From Augochlora pura (lineage: Eukaryota; Arthropoda; Insecta; Hymenoptera; Halictidae), in NCBI RefSeq assembly GCF_028453695.1, contig NC_135778.1, positions 2,232,001-2,296,000 on the forward strand: 64,000 bases of DNA, read 5' to 3'. Below, one piece after another: positions 10,688 to 22,771 of the stretch; the first letter of the stretch is position 1, and every line of letters starts with the position of its first letter. Position numbers and translations under genes: made by a program. Under the pieces are notes generated by a model. The model was not told the origin of the DNA. It did not search any database and saw nothing but the letters and a program-made list of their open reading frames with translations.

Positions 10688-11790
10688 GGACAAATAAGTG
10701 CTAATCAGCGCTGTGCAAAAGGAGTCGCAGTGCAAGGGGATAACAATGGAATAGCCTCTTTGGGGTTGAGGTCCCGAAGCTGTTATCTTGTCATCTTATT
10801 CTTATCTTATGTTAAAGCAGCATTATTATTTCAGAGTAGTATATATTTCTAGCCGCAAAATATTATGTCTAGGGTCTCTATGGTTTCCTGACGATTGATG
10901 CTGGAAATGATTCGTCGAGATACATTACGGGGTGATCGGAGGCATGATACTTGGTGGAAAGGGTGTACTGGTCCGGTGCATCGCAATCGCGTCTTCGCAT
11001 TTAGGAGCGATTTGGTCAGACGGAATCATCCGCCTCTGAATAAGACAATGCTACTTTAACCCATCGCTGGGCAGATCCGAATTTGGGGCGATAATAGGGA
11101 TACTGAGTCTGTCGGGTGCTCGCTGAAATGTATTGTTTCTATGATAAGACGAGATGAAATTTTAGGTGGCAATTAAATTGCAACACGTATTGCTTATTTA
11201 TTTTAATCATTGTGGAACTAATTATTGGCTTTGGGGGAAAGGGGTATGTAAAATACGAAACTAATAATATGATAAAAATATAAAACGGTTTAAATCCAAA
11301 CGAAGCGATCGTACACGCGTCGCGACAAAAATCGTTCCCCGGCGAAATTGCGTTTCGCGGAAAGATCGATGATCCCATAGGCCACGCGTGTAACCGGGGA
11401 AACAGCGACGGAAGAAACGTTAGCCCGCGGACTGGAACCGTTGGTAACGGAAACTGGCCGGATAATTGGGTTTCTAAATCGCTCCGATAGCGCGAATTCG
11501 GCTATTTACACGCGGAATAATAGAGGACTAATAGCCGCGTAGACGGTTCTACATGGTCCAGACAACGGTGTATATACGTGGCTCGACGGGCAACGTGTTA
11601 CATTTTAATCCGGTATTACGGCGCTGGCTGTACATCATAATCTCGGATCGAGCAGCCGAGGCTAAATGTATTGCACGTGTAGCGGTGACTTCGTGGGCTC
11701 GTCGGCCGGAACGTAACACCGTAAACTGGAACTAAACTGTCGCGGAACCCAAGGCTGTCGCAGCACCGCCACTGCCGCCGTCGCCTCTCA
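10688..11790. other. single-copy background, nothing identified
   Basis: 10740-11130 is non-repetitive and of balanced composition, without frames of note. 11140-11760 is mixed, with a 79-codon minus frame and a 60-codon plus frame, neither recognisable. I considered a retroelement tail for 10740-11130 but saw no coding remnant. Confidence 0.4.
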
Positions 11791-11809
11791 CCCCCCCCCC
11801 CCCCCCCCC
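11791..11809. repeat. poly(C) tract, 19 C
   Basis: Nineteen consecutive C between CTCTCA and ATGGC. Confidence 0.95.
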
Positions 11810-12229
11810 ATGGCTTTCGGGCCCGAGAGCCAGATCGAACTTTAAATTTATGCCCGCGAGCGATCTCGAATTACAATACCCGTCGCTACCCTAACTAGGT
11901 GTAGCCACGGCCGACATTGGTTTGCCGAGCGGTCAGCGTTATTCTCGACGCTTTCGAACTTTCTTCCGGGCGTGTTGATTTCTCTGCTATCTGCCAAAGT
12001 GTCCTCTGCTGAGGTCGGATACGCTCTAACGAGCCTTTACAACGTTTATTGTTAATTGCGGACCGTTTTTAACGCATTGCGTACGGCGCTGATTTTTACG
12101 CTCTCAAAAAGTTGACATTAATTTTTTGTTTTGCTAACCATTTGTTAACGGGATACGCAAGACTCCGTTAACCTGGTAACATAACAAGAAAATCTATATT
12201 TAGTTTTCTAAATTATTTTAATATTTTAT
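11810..12229. other. background with possible left remnant of a family A copy
   Basis: Mostly single-copy. TTAACGCATTGCG at 12069 and TTAACCTGG at 12168 could each be a decayed left end for the family A copy that follows, but neither is convincing. Confidence 0.4.
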
Positions 12230-12450
12230 CTCTAAATTATAAATGACATTTCCGGCACATAGTATTTGCATTCTATGTAACAAAGTACACTTTTATCCAG
12301 CCGAAACTGATCCTCGTGACTCGTACAAACAGTTCCACTATTTAACAATTTTTTTAAAATCTAAACAATATTGGTGTAAAAATTATCTTGGGACGTGGTA
12401 GAACAATTTTAATGGTGCCTCAGATTCACCACTCGAGCGCAAAGGTTTAA
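12230..12450 (+). mobile_element. family A TTAA element, left end decayed
   Basis: Body similarity to the other family A copies begins near 12240 (ATAGTATTTGCATTCTATGTAA) and continues to GGTGCCTCAGATTCACC, ACTCGAGCGCAAAGG and TTTAA, with TTAA at 12447-12450. The left terminus cannot be placed. Confidence 0.75.
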
Positions 12451-13438
12451 CGCCTCGCTGTACAACTCGCGACGGAGATTTCTGGTAAGATGCTGTTAGG
12501 TTATGTTCGTATAAAATTCGTTTCCGGTTGTCTTCGTTTTATTCGCCGGACGGTTTTTTTACACGCGTTGAATCAATATAACGCGCGAATAGACAGGGGC
12601 AAGTAGACGCGAACGGAAAAGGGAGGAGGGGGGGTTAGAGGGACACGGGAACGGGGGGAATGTAGTAAACGATGATTCTAAGCACGGAGGACTATTTGTC
12701 AATCAGTCGAACGATCGATCGCCACGGCGTAAAGCTCTCCAATTGATCCGTTTCATTTTTTTGCCCGGTCTCTGTTTTCTTTATCTCCCTTTTAGTCTCT
12801 CGTTTCCCGTGCATCGCGCGCGCTCCGGCTTGTGTGTTTTTCAATAAAAAAGACGGCCATTGAACAGGGCGCGCGCGCGCGCGGAGACGCGAGAGTCCGG
12901 GGGAAGGGGGGGAAAAATTGTTGCCGCGCTTCGCGACCGGCTGAAAAATAGTGCGCCGTCGTTTCGTATAAATCACGACGGCCGCGCGTTCATTCGAATT
13001 TCCCGGCAAATAATCTACCGGACCGGATTCCGAGACGTGCAAGGAATTATTGGTACACGAATTTAATATTATGTAGCGCGACGTTTTTTACGCGGGGAAG
13101 AATCCTTCGTTTCTGAATAACGTGGATGATAAATGCTTCTGGTCGAGGTAACAAGAAATTATATTGTGAGATGTTATTTACAGAATCTGGGAGTAAAAAT
13201 GTACGCGATTTTTTCGTATAATTAATAAATGAATAAATGATAAATGAAATAGTATAATAATAATAGTATAGCAATAGAATAATATAAGTAATAAATAACA
13301 TTTAAAATTCGTAGTCTACTGATGAACTAGTGTAGCTAAATATACTATCACTATCTTAAAAAAAAATATAGCATATAATCAGTTTTTCCATTGAAAATAA
13401 ATTCCTTTATTCTAGTTAATAACTAACCAATATTTGAT
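12451..13438. other. mixed background
   Basis: 12451-13040 is CpG-rich, with a (GC)n run at 12869-12882 and a 116-codon minus frame without a recognised domain. 13080-13438 is AT-rich with short ATAATA runs. No gene is supported. Confidence 0.45.
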
Positions 13439-13690
13439 TAACAATATTATAATTCACTACATTAAAATTCACTATATTAAAATTCACTGTATTAAAATTC
13501 ACAATATTAAAATTCACAATAATAAAATTCACTGTATTAAAATTCACAATATTAAAATTCATTATATTAAAATTCACTGTATTAAAATTCACTGTATTAA
13601 AATTCACAATATTAAAATTCATTATATTAAAATTCACTGTATTAAAATTCACAATATTAAAATTCACAATATCAAGAAACATGCCACTTT
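13439..13690. repeat. 15-bp minisatellite (AAAATTCACTATATT) running into a gap
   Basis: About 16 copies of a 15-bp unit with variants AATTCACTGTATTAA, AATTCACAATATTAA and AATTCATTATATTAA in a partly regular order. The array stops within about 15 bp of the N gap, so its true length is unknown. The unit is a multiple of three, so long artificial frames (NFNIVNFN-type) result. Confidence 0.93.
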
Positions 13691-13790
13691 NNNNNNNNNN
13701 NNNNNNNNNNNNNNNNNNNNNNNNNNNNNNNNNNNNNNNNNNNNNNNNNNNNNNNNNNNNNNNNNNNNNNNNNNNNNNNNNNNNNNNNNN
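13691..13790. other. assembly gap (100 N)
   Basis: Exactly 100 N beside a tandem array, suggesting collapse or unresolved length. Confidence 0.98.
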
Positions 13791-14779
13791 AAAGAAAGGG
13801 AGTGGGGAGGAAACGCGAGAAACAGAGGAAGGTGTTCGAGCTAATGGAAACGGAAATAAAAGTTGAAACCGGCCGTGGAACGCGCGCCGGCCGAGAGGCG
13901 AGCTCGAACGAAGAAGGCGAAGTGGGGAAAAAAAAAAATTGAATGGAGGGAGCACCGACGTGAAGTGGCGGGGTGGCTGGAAGAACAGAAGACAAATTAC
14001 AGAGTGGAACGATGGATTAAGTGTACGCGTCGGGATAGGGTGGGGCGGCGAGGGGGGGGGGGTGTCCCGGGGACGGGGAACAGAAGTGCGAATTAGCTTC
14101 GAGAGGCACCCGGCTGATTTTTCTATGCGCGACGGCGGCGTCGAAGACGTTGCGCCCGAGGACGGAAGCTTGCGATGTCTTGAAACTATTTACCGTGCGG
14201 TTATCCGGTTATAAACATTATTCTATTGTCAAGGTTATCATTGTTGTAACAGAATAAAATACGTTGAGCAGAGAAGAAATTTTTCAATTCTCACGATTTT
14301 TCTACACCGCTCGATTATCGCGGAATTGTGCGACGATTACAGCGGTCGTAAAATGAATTCGAAGGAAAAAGGCGACACGGCGAAGGATAAATAAATGAAG
14401 GGGAGGAGTGCGAGGAGGGACGAGAGAGAGAGAGAGTGGCGGAAAGAATCCTGGGTGAACGTGAGGCGTAGATAGACCGGACAGAATCGTGGAAACCAGG
14501 TTATTAAACGCCTTCGTGCTGGATTTCGCCGGGTCTCTATGTTAATGGAGGACGATTTTCTAATAATGAGAACGGTCCTCTCTCTCTCTCGCTCTCTCTA
14601 TCTCCTTGCTTTTACGAGTTCGGAAATTATTCCGCGGAGGAAAGAACCGGAACGAGTCTTTCTTCGATCAATTAATCGTTCTTCTCTAATTGTCGTACCA
14701 TCTCTCGGTGGCCACGTTCCCCGGCGAATGCAAGACTCCGTCGAAGCAAGGAGAATAGTCGCGTCCCTTCGAAAGTGCA
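13791..14779. other. purine-rich and CpG-rich background
   Basis: 13791-14110 is purine-rich on the plus strand. Short GA (14424-14437) and CT (14578-14601) runs follow. A 116-codon plus frame starting at 14539 runs into the family C element and carries no recognised domain. Confidence 0.45.
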
Positions 14780-15312
14780 TTAACCGGTTAATTGTGATCG
14801 ACGAGTATACTCGTCATGGAGAAGTGGCGAAATTTTGTGTATTGACGAGTATACCCGTCATGGAGAAGTGCCGAAATTTTGTGTATTGACGAGTATACTC
14901 GTCACGGAGAAGTGGCGAAATTTTGTGTATCGACGAGTATACTCGTCATGGAGAAGTGGCAAAATGTTGTGTATTGACGAGTAAACTCGTCATTCGTAGA
15001 AATCAGTGACCATTAGCTATTTAAATTGCAATTTTTGAGAAAAACAAAACATATTCTGAAATTTCAAGATGTTTAGAATATTTTCAGGCTATGCCGGAAT
15101 AAAACAAACAAATAGAAAATATAAACAGTTAGTATTTGCGATGTTAACCTAAAAGGGGCAAAGGCAAAAGTGAAAACGTGGATTTATAAACTAGAAAGCT
15201 AACTCGCGAGCAGTGCAGCAACTTTGACTTTTCGGTGATGTTGATCTTCATCTTGCTGTGTCAAACCCCAAAAATTGCTTATTTTAACCAAAGAAGTAAA
15301 TATTAGTGATAA
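14780..15312 (+). mobile_element. family C TTAA element, five 44-bp palindrome units, internal deletion
   Basis: Starts TTAACCGGTTAATTGTG at 14780. Five palindromes GACGAGTATACTCGTC (some with one change) start at 14800, 14844, 14888, 14932 and 14976, exactly 44 bp apart, joined by ATGGAGAAGTGGCGAAATTT-type spacers. The body (15001-15312) matches the copy at 20291 in reverse, except that about 115 bp is missing near 15122-15145. The far end is truncated. There is no coding capacity. Confidence 0.85.
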
Positions 15313-15661
15313 AATTACTCGCCAACGAGCGTCCGGTATAGTTCGGCTGGAATTACGTCGACATTGGTTATCGCGGAGCGATAAGGGAAACGCTACGTTT
15401 TATCCGAAAAACTTGAGACAATCTCGGAGAAATCTCATCCGCGCTTTCCGGCCATGTAAGAAGACCATTCGCGTCACGAAACTTCCAAGCTGACCCGATT
15501 AAAATCTGTGTTATGACTTGAACGGAGCGCGAAACTTAAAGCTCGGTTACCCAAAGCACCTAGATTTTTCAAATCGCTGAATTTTCCTTACTTTCGGCTC
15601 CATGATTTCCATCCTTAGCTTTGATTGTTCTCGCATTATAAGTAGCTTATTATTTCGCTTG
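15313..15661. other. background, nothing recognised
   Basis: Single-copy sequence with only chance open frames. Confidence 0.5.
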
Positions 15662-15760
15662 TAAAAGTGTCAGCTTCAATTGCTAAAAGTGTCAGCTTCA
15701 ATTGTTAACAGTATCAGCTTAAATTGTTAACAGTATCAGCTTAAATCGTTAACAGTATCT
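15662..15760. repeat. 22-bp minisatellite
   Basis: Four to five copies of a 22-bp unit, AAAAGTGTCAGCTTCAATTG changing stepwise to AACAGTATCAGCTTAAATTG, so a divergence gradient runs along the array. Confidence 0.88.
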
Positions 15761-16015
15761 TGTATCTTCTTTGTTAAAATCGACGTTTAATATGCGACGG
15801 TTAACACAAATGTTAATTGCTAATATACTGATATAGATTTATTTTCAATTAGGCTATTCCTATACGAAGTGTCGGTAGTATACAGTGTAGCCAGGTATAA
15901 GTGTTGTTTTTCATTGTCTACGGTTTTTCATTAACAATTTGTTAACAAGGCCATGGATTGCATTTTCGCGAAAGGAAGGGTTATTCGAAGTGGCCTCGGG
16001 AACCCCTCATAATAC
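15761..16015. other. background
   Basis: No recognised feature. Confidence 0.5.
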
Positions 16016-16340
16016 GACACTGTACAATACAATATAATACAGTACAGTACAGTACAATACAATATGATACAGTACAGTACAATACAATATAATACAGTAC
16101 AATACAAGCATAGTATTATACAATACAAGCATAGTACTATACAATACAAGCATAGTACTATACAATACAAGCATAGTACTATACAATACATTACAATACA
16201 AGTATAGTGCAGTACAGTACAGTACAGTACAGTGCAGTACAATACAGTAGAATACAAGTATAGTACAATACAATATAATGTAACATAATACATAATACTC
16301 TAATATAAAACAATATAACTTCATGAATAATACTTGAACA
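16016..16340. repeat. (AGTAC/AATAC)n pentanucleotide array with 21-bp higher-order units
   Basis: Mixed ACAGT and ACAAT pentamers. At about 16104-16190 a 21-bp unit (ACAATACAAGCATAGTACTAT) is repeated four times almost perfectly, showing recent local amplification. Minus-strand frames with YCIVLYCTVL repeats are artefacts of the array. Confidence 0.9.
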
Positions 16341-16649
16341 TAATACAATATACAATAATATATACAATATATCGTGAAAACCATCAATCGCAAAAAATCA
16401 TCGAAAACATCGTCGGCAAAATAATCGTCGGCGACTCGAAAGCAATTCCCTAAAAAAGATGGCCCAAGAATCAAATAGATTCCCGGGTGTTAGCGTAACG
16501 GAGGCCATCGGACGGTTCTCCTACGAAGTCGATCGGGGGCTCCGAGCATCGTGTTCCATCACCGCGAGGCAACGTTCGCGAACGGGTATAGCCTGAGCGA
16601 GCGAGCTCGGCCCGAAGTCGATCGGCTCATAAGGAGGAACGTGCTGCCG
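16341..16649. other. background
   Basis: Transition from AT repeat to CpG-rich sequence with no recognised feature. Confidence 0.5.
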
Positions 16650-17280
16650 CATCGAGGAATCTGAATCGTATTAGGAGGAGGAGGAGGTGGAGGAAGCTGC
16701 GGCGTGTGGGACGGAGACGGCGATAGGATGGAGGGGGTCAGGGCGGAAAGAAAAACATTCGTGCGCAGTGTGCAGGATGCCGAGCCATTGTGTATTCCGC
16801 CTTCGCAGCAATATTTCTTCAAGTAGAATCCTACGTGCCTTTTCCACGTTCCAGACCCAATGATACCCGGGCGGGGCAAGAACACATAGCGCAGTCATGT
16901 ACCGACCCCCGGCGCTCTCTCGCGCTCGACACCCGGCGCGCTCCTCCGCTCCGCTCTGTTCCGCGCGCGGCGCTTCGCTCTCGGCTCCGCTCCCCGCGTT
17001 CTTCCGATTCCGGTCACGCTGGCCAGATCTGCCCCGCGGTGAACGCCGAGCTTCTCGACGGCGCACAGCCTCCGCCCAGGTATTACACCGGGCGTTACAC
17101 GCGGGTTACACCTGGCCGCGAATAAATCAGCCGCGTGCACGCGCTGGAGAATCGTTGCCACGGCGAACGGGATGACCCCGTGGCCAGGGAAAAAGGATAA
17201 TCGGGAACGCCTGATCGATTCCGGCGCGAAAACCGTTCGCCCCGTGTTCCACGACCTCGAACGAATTCTATTTGGACAGC
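16650..17280. other. CpG-rich block with unrecognised open frames
   Basis: Dense in CGCG and CTCCGCTCCG motifs, with a (GGA)n stretch at 16675-16695. Three frames of 92-156 codons overlap on both strands. The minus frame at 16671-17066 has a stretch of ordinary-looking residues (GYHWVWNVEKARRILLEE) but no domain I recognise. It could be a CpG-island-like promoter region or chance. Confidence 0.3.
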
Positions 17281-18290
17281 GACGGCTTGGTTGATAAATA
17301 AAACGTGGATTATCGTAGAGAAGAATTTTCACGCCTGACGATATATATTTTGGGTTGGGGAACAAGATCGTAGCTGATTCTAGTAAGTTGGGGAATGGTT
17401 TATTTTCTCTTTTATTTTACAACGATTTGTTGCTGTTCGACAAAGTGCGTATTATTTATTCGATAGAGCTGTCTCTGCTCTACGAAACTGTGCTAATTTT
17501 TCTTTCCTCGGTCATTTAATTTTTCATTATTTTTGAGGCTGTACATGTTCGCCGGCCGAAAATTTCAACTGCGATTTATTCTTTTCAACCGCATGACCTT
17601 TGTCCTCTAAGGTTGTCGCCGACACGCAAAAGGGTTCCGGTGGTAAAACAATCATCTACTCGTCCACACTTTCCTACCATTGTCACCCGCGACGGTGAAA
17701 CAAACGAGTCGACTCCTCCGCAATTGATAAACCCTCCGGATTCTCAATCTAATAGAATTATAAATTAATTATGGGAATAATTAATTATTAAACACTATTA
17801 GATCTATAATTAGAACTTTTATTATTTAAAGAAAGGTATAAATTATGTCCTTTCTATTTGAGATATTTCAGGTAACTAACTCGAATCAATTCAACAAAAA
17901 CAATAACGATCAGAAGAGATTCAATAAACCATCGCACGCCTTCGCATCTTAAACGTATTCGGTGGTAAATAAATAAAACATCCATTTGATTAATTTTTGC
18001 GTTCAACTTATTTGTTGAAATTCAATACAATCGACTAAAAGAAACCTCGAATCGTTAGCTCTTGGCTCGCCCAATTTAGCTCCTGGTAACACCCTATTCC
18101 CAGCAACTTTTTCGCCACCCCGTAGAGCGGTGTATTCAGAATCGTCCGGAGAAATGTAAAAGAATGGAAGATCGACGCGTCCATTATTCGGCGGGCGACG
18201 ACATCGTTGCCCGACATCTTATTTGTTCCCGAATCACTTATCAACCTCAACCAGCGCCGACGTTATTAATCAATCATGGTGACGGCGTAG
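17281..18290. other. AT-rich background
   Basis: No repeats of note and no recognised gene. The longest frame (71 codons, minus, 18035-18250) is unrecognised. Confidence 0.45.
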
Positions 18291-19560
18291 CAAGAAACTC
18301 TCCCTCTCTCTCTTTATCGACCAGCGTTCGGGGCAGCTAGCCCGTCGTCGCGAAGAAAACGTCGCGGAACGGCGCGTAGACGCGCGCAATTTCTGCCGGG
18401 CATCGTGCCTCTCCTGTTTGCGCTCTCTCATACGTCGTTTTACTGTTGCGCCTTCTGTAAGATATTAATGGCCTGGAAGAATGTAATGTTGCGCTGCCCC
18501 CCTCTCTCTCTCTCTCTCTGTTTTGGTTACTTTTTTAACTTTTTTGCCGGGGTCTCTCTGTTCGCGATAAATACACCGGCGCGAGGGAAATACAGCGGCC
18601 CGGGGGGTTTGGTAAACGCGGTTTGGAATTGATGCGCGGCAACGTTTTTCTCTGTTTGGTGGAAAAATTAGTATTAAATTTATTTCGAATGAAATGAAGA
18701 AAAATCTAATTTCTATATTATAGTTTTATTATAGTTTTAATATATTATAGTTTTCTATAACGTACAAGCGACTAAAAGGGTTAAACAATTTTGATCGATG
18801 ATCGTTCCCGAAACGGCGAATTATTGTGGTTGAAAATGATTGCGCGGTCAAATAATGCGTCAAGAAAATTAGCGGCGCGGCGTTGTAATGGCGCGGAGTA
18901 AATCAAGGAATGCTCCGCGGAGAGGAACCGCGTGCCAGACGATGCGACGGCGGCAGGAAGTCGGATGGCACAGGAGAGAGAGAGAGAGAGAGAGAGAGGG
19001 AACAGTTGTCGGACGCGTCCCGGCGGAAGAGCTAACGTGGTCCGGCAGATTGTTTCATTTTCATCGAGGATAGCGCGGCGGCGGGTCTCCCAGGCATATT
19101 CCCGCGAAATTACGGAAAACAGTCGGCGGCCGCGCGTTCCGCGTTTGATTAAAGTAATCGAATCGGACGGGGCGCGTGCACGGCTGATTTCTGTTCGAGA
19201 GGGGCGATCGATATCGCGTGAGCGAAGCGACGATGAATTATCTGATCCGTCTCGGACCCGGCAAAAAGCCGTTTCCATGAAACTCGATTACGGGACGCGG
19301 GACCCGACACGGCCCGACGCGGCCCGCCTTCTGCCGGCCTCGAATATATTGCGTGTTAAGGAGCAATACCTTTCGCGCGCGGACACCATCCTCTCGCTTT
19401 TTCCATTGTCCATCCCATCTCGCGGGCTTTAACTCGCCGTTAGAATTGCAAAGTGGCTACGCGGAGCCGTGAATCGACGCCTCGCTAACCCCAACGGCTA
19501 TTAGTTGTTGAGGCTATGTAGAACATTAATTGTTTAATGGCGGGGTAATTTGAAAATTTA
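18291..19560. other. CpG-rich block with (CT)n and (GA)n
   Basis: (CT)n at 18502-18520 and (GA)n at 18973-18998. A 165-codon minus frame (18781-19278) and a 166-codon plus frame (18932-19432) overlap, which is typical of CpG-rich non-coding DNA. An ACTAAAAGGGTTAA sequence ends at 18784 and could be a lone TTAA-element end. Confidence 0.4.
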
Positions 19561-19960
19561 GAAAGAAATCGTACTGTATTTTATTTGAAGTTAATTTTAA
19601 TTATTTTGTTCTGTTCTATTTTATTTTATGTTATTTATTGCAGTTTACTCTTTTCCTATTTTATTCTTATTCTATTACTACACTATTTTATTTTATTTTA
19701 TTCTATTGTATTCTATTTTATTTCGTCTATTTTAATCTATTTCTATTCTATTCCTATTTTATTCTTACGCTATTCTTATTCCATCATTCCCATTTTACTC
19801 CCACTCCATTTATATACTACTCCATTTTACATTAATTCTCTTGAACTTCTTTACATTCTATTCTATTTCATCTTGCCTTACTTCATTCCATCTCATTCTC
19901 ACCCAATTTCATCGCATCTTCCAACTTCCAGCATCTTTCATTTTCCATCGGAACTTCTTA
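19561..19960. repeat. degenerate TTCTATTTTAT pyrimidine-rich repeat
   Basis: Nearly purine-poor plus strand made of TTTTATTCTATT-like pentamers, grading from T-rich to TC-rich (CATTCCATCTCATTC) to the right. The open frames are artefacts. Confidence 0.85.
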
Positions 19961-20290
19961 CAATTTTTGAATAATAATTTTCGCAGCGTCTCCATTTTAC
20001 TAGGACGAAGGCACTCCCCCCCTACCGCGTTTCCATAATTCAGAAAATTCCTCCGATTCGTTCTTCGTCAAATAATCACGCATTCGTAACACCGACTACG
20101 CCGACGCCATAAATAATACGATTCTCCCATCGAAACTTCCGAAACTTTCACCTCGCCGCCGCCGCCACCGCGAAGGATCTTCCTCTTCTCATTTCTATTC
20201 CGTGGTTAAGCCGCGATCGAACGGATTTTCTACCATCTCGTTCACCGCGGTCACGTTTCAAACAAATTACTACGTCCACAACGAATCCTA
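19961..20290. other. background
   Basis: Mixed sequence with a short (CCG)n run near 20155-20171. Nothing recognised. Confidence 0.5.
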
Positions 20291-21126
20291 TAATAACCAG
20301 TTAACTGTGGCGCCCTCGTTTAAAAGTGCGCACAGTTTTGTGTCGCCAGAATCGAGCTGCGACGAGTATATTCGTCGATCACAGAGTAAGTTGCGCTGCT
20401 AAGATATTCGATGAAAAAGATGGGTTTATTTTATAAAATTGAAAATCTTATTACTAATATTTACTTCTTTGGTTAAAATAAGCACTTTTTGGGGTTTGAT
20501 ACAGCAAGACGAAGATCAAGATCACCGAAAAGTCAAAGTTGCTGCACTGCTCGCGAGTTAGCTTTCTAGTTTATAAATCCACGTTTTCACTTTTGCCTTT
20601 GCCCCTTTTAGGTTAACATTGAAAAAAACGTTGTCGTCGCACATAAATAAATTCATTGTGCGAACTGGTGAACCTTTTCAAGCAGTGCATACGGGGACGC
20701 GTGACATCGTCTCAAACTGTTTATATTTTCTATTCGTTTGTTTTATTCCGACATAGCCTGAAAATATTCTAGACATCTTGAAATTTCAGAATATGTTTTG
20801 TTTTTCTCAAAATTTGAATTTAAATAGCTAATGGTCACTGATTTATACGCGTGACGCGTATACTCGTCGATACACCAAATTTCGCCACTTCTCCATGACG
20901 AGTATACTCGTCGATACACCAAATTTTGCCACTTCTCCATGACGAGTATACTCGTCAATACACAAAATTTTGCCACTTCTCCATGACGAGTATACTCGTC
21001 AATACACAAAATTTCGCCACTTCTCCATGACGAGTATACTCGTCAATACACCAAATTTTGCCACTTCTCCATGACGAGTATACTCGTCACTCACAGTTCA
21101 CTGGTTAAAGTACGTCAAGGGGTTAA
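20291..21126 (-). mobile_element. family C TTAA element, most complete copy (836 bp), six array units
   Basis: The left end reads TAATAACCAGTTAACTGTG. The right end reads CACAGTTCACTGGTTAA and then AGTACGTCAAGGGGTTAA, with the outer TTAA at 21123-21126. Six palindromes (GACGAGTATACTCGTC; the first reads GACGCGTATACTCGTC) start at 20853, 20897, 20941, 20985, 21029 and 21073, spaced 44 bp. A single extra palindrome (GACGAGTATATTCGTC) sits at 20361 near the opposite end. The outer TTAACCCCTTGACGTACTTTA end resembles that of family B (TTAACCCCTTCCCGTACTTTA), so B and C appear related. No transposase frame. Confidence 0.88.
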
Positions 21127-21599
21127 CAAATTATCTAGCGATTTATAATAAAACATTAAAATAATAAATAAAAAATTAGGCTAAAATAGCCTAAGTTTCG
21201 CGTCCGTGTAGACACTCATCGTAGAGCCCACTTGCTCTTGTTCTCTCTCTCTCTCTCTCTTTTTCTCTCGCTCTCAATTATCTTCTGTTCGTTTTCTAAA
21301 CAAATTGCATGCATTTGAAAATGTTAGGAATAAAAACGCGCCGTATAGAGAGGTAGAAATGGCTCGATACGGCGAGGCACGGCCGTAGCTAGCGTCAGAA
21401 TGTAGCAGAGTGGAGGGAATCAGCGGAGATAGCGCAATGAGAGAGAGAGGCCTCTCTAAGCTCTAGAGCTTAGGTTGGATAGGTTCGCCCTAGTTGGTTC
21501 TTGATCTGGTATCGCGTGCAAGCTGAAAAGTCAATCGTGGTCTAAGAAATTGCGGGACTTAAAATCGATGGCGAATGCATGTTTTGCCGATAACAATCT
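21127..21599. other. background with two adjacent perfect palindromes
   Basis: A (CT)n run lies at 21241-21260. At 21444-21457 AGAGAGGCCTCTCT overlaps the 18-bp perfect palindrome CTAAGCTCTAGAGCTTAG at 21456-21473 by two bases. No gene recognised. Confidence 0.6.
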
Positions 21600-21699
21600 N
21601 NNNNNNNNNNNNNNNNNNNNNNNNNNNNNNNNNNNNNNNNNNNNNNNNNNNNNNNNNNNNNNNNNNNNNNNNNNNNNNNNNNNNNNNNNNNNNNNNNNN
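21600..21699. other. assembly gap (100 N)
   Basis: Exactly 100 N, followed immediately by (GA)n, so the gap probably lies within a GA microsatellite. Confidence 0.98.
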
Positions 21700-22440
21700 G
21701 AGAGAGAGAGAGAGAGACTCGCCGAGAGGCTCCTCGCCTGCAGGCACGCGGAAGAGGAAGCGGTTTGCTTTTAATAATCCGCGCGCGTGTTTATCATTTA
21801 ATTAACGGGGAACAAACAGGTCCCGTTAACGTTTAATAAAAAGCCTCCTCCACCTCCTCCCTCCTCCTCCTCCGTCCTCTTCCACCTCGGCTCGTCTTTG
21901 ACGCGAGCGATCGGCTCGGCAACTTTAACAACAGTTTGATAAACTTTATAATTCCCCGTTGTCCCCGCTTTCTTCCCCCACCCCCTGCGCCCCCCACCGC
22001 CCCTCCCCGACTTCCGATGCACTTTTCGAAGGGAAGTTTCTGTACTTGTAAATTGATCGGCCTTTATGCGCTGGAACTCCGTCGACCTCTCTCTCTCTCT
22101 CTGTAATACTCTCTCATACTCTCTGTTACTCTTTAATAATTCTCTCTCAATCTCCCTCTCTCTCATACTCTCTCTTTCTCCTCTCTTTCTCGAGGCGTTT
22201 TACGGCAACGGTAACTAATACGCCGAGGGTAGTCGAACAAGTTGCGAAAGATGTCGTTTTAATGACCTTTTGAACAATCTTTAGGAAGAACTTTTAAGCC
22301 AAATATTTAAGAGAAGTTTTAAGGACTTGCTTCTTCCCTTTGTTTGTCCTTTAATGGAACAATTGAGTATTTTACGTTACTTACAGAATTTATATCAGCT
22401 TGAGAATTAAATGAAAGAGGCGAGCTGTTTATTTTTATCT
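21700..22440. other. GA run, then C-rich and CT-rich background
   Basis: (GA)n at 21700-21717 is the far side of the gap microsatellite. 21840-21890 holds CCTCCTCC repeats and 22085-22190 interrupted CT runs. Nothing coding is recognised. Confidence 0.55.
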
Positions 22441-22449
22441 TTTCGTACA

Positions 22450-22498
<49 letters not shown>

Positions 22499-22595
22499 AA
22501 TATTTTTATATTGAGTTCGACTATTTGTTCTTCCTTTTTAATATTAAGCTTCTATCTTTTATCCGTCCTGGCTGCTAATATGACTGCTACCATAT

Positions 22596-22639
<44 letters not shown>

Positions 22640-22740
22640 AAATATTTTTATATTGAGTTCGCTAATTTGTTCTTTCTTTTTAATTTTAACCCTTTATCTT
22701 TTATCCGCCCTGGCTGCTAATATGACTGTTACCATATTAT

Positions 22741-22771
<31 letters not shown>

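Noticed and set aside
10740..11130. retroelement tail or structural RNA
   Set aside because: Balanced composition and low repeat content drew attention, but there is no coding remnant, tail, internal promoter or fold I can defend.
13416..13955. 179-codon minus-strand frame with NFNIVNFN repeats
   Set aside because: Produced by a 15-bp AT-rich minisatellite plus a gap.
16007..16474. 155-codon minus-strand frame rich in Y, C, L, V
   Set aside because: Generated by AGTAC/AATAC pentamer repeats.
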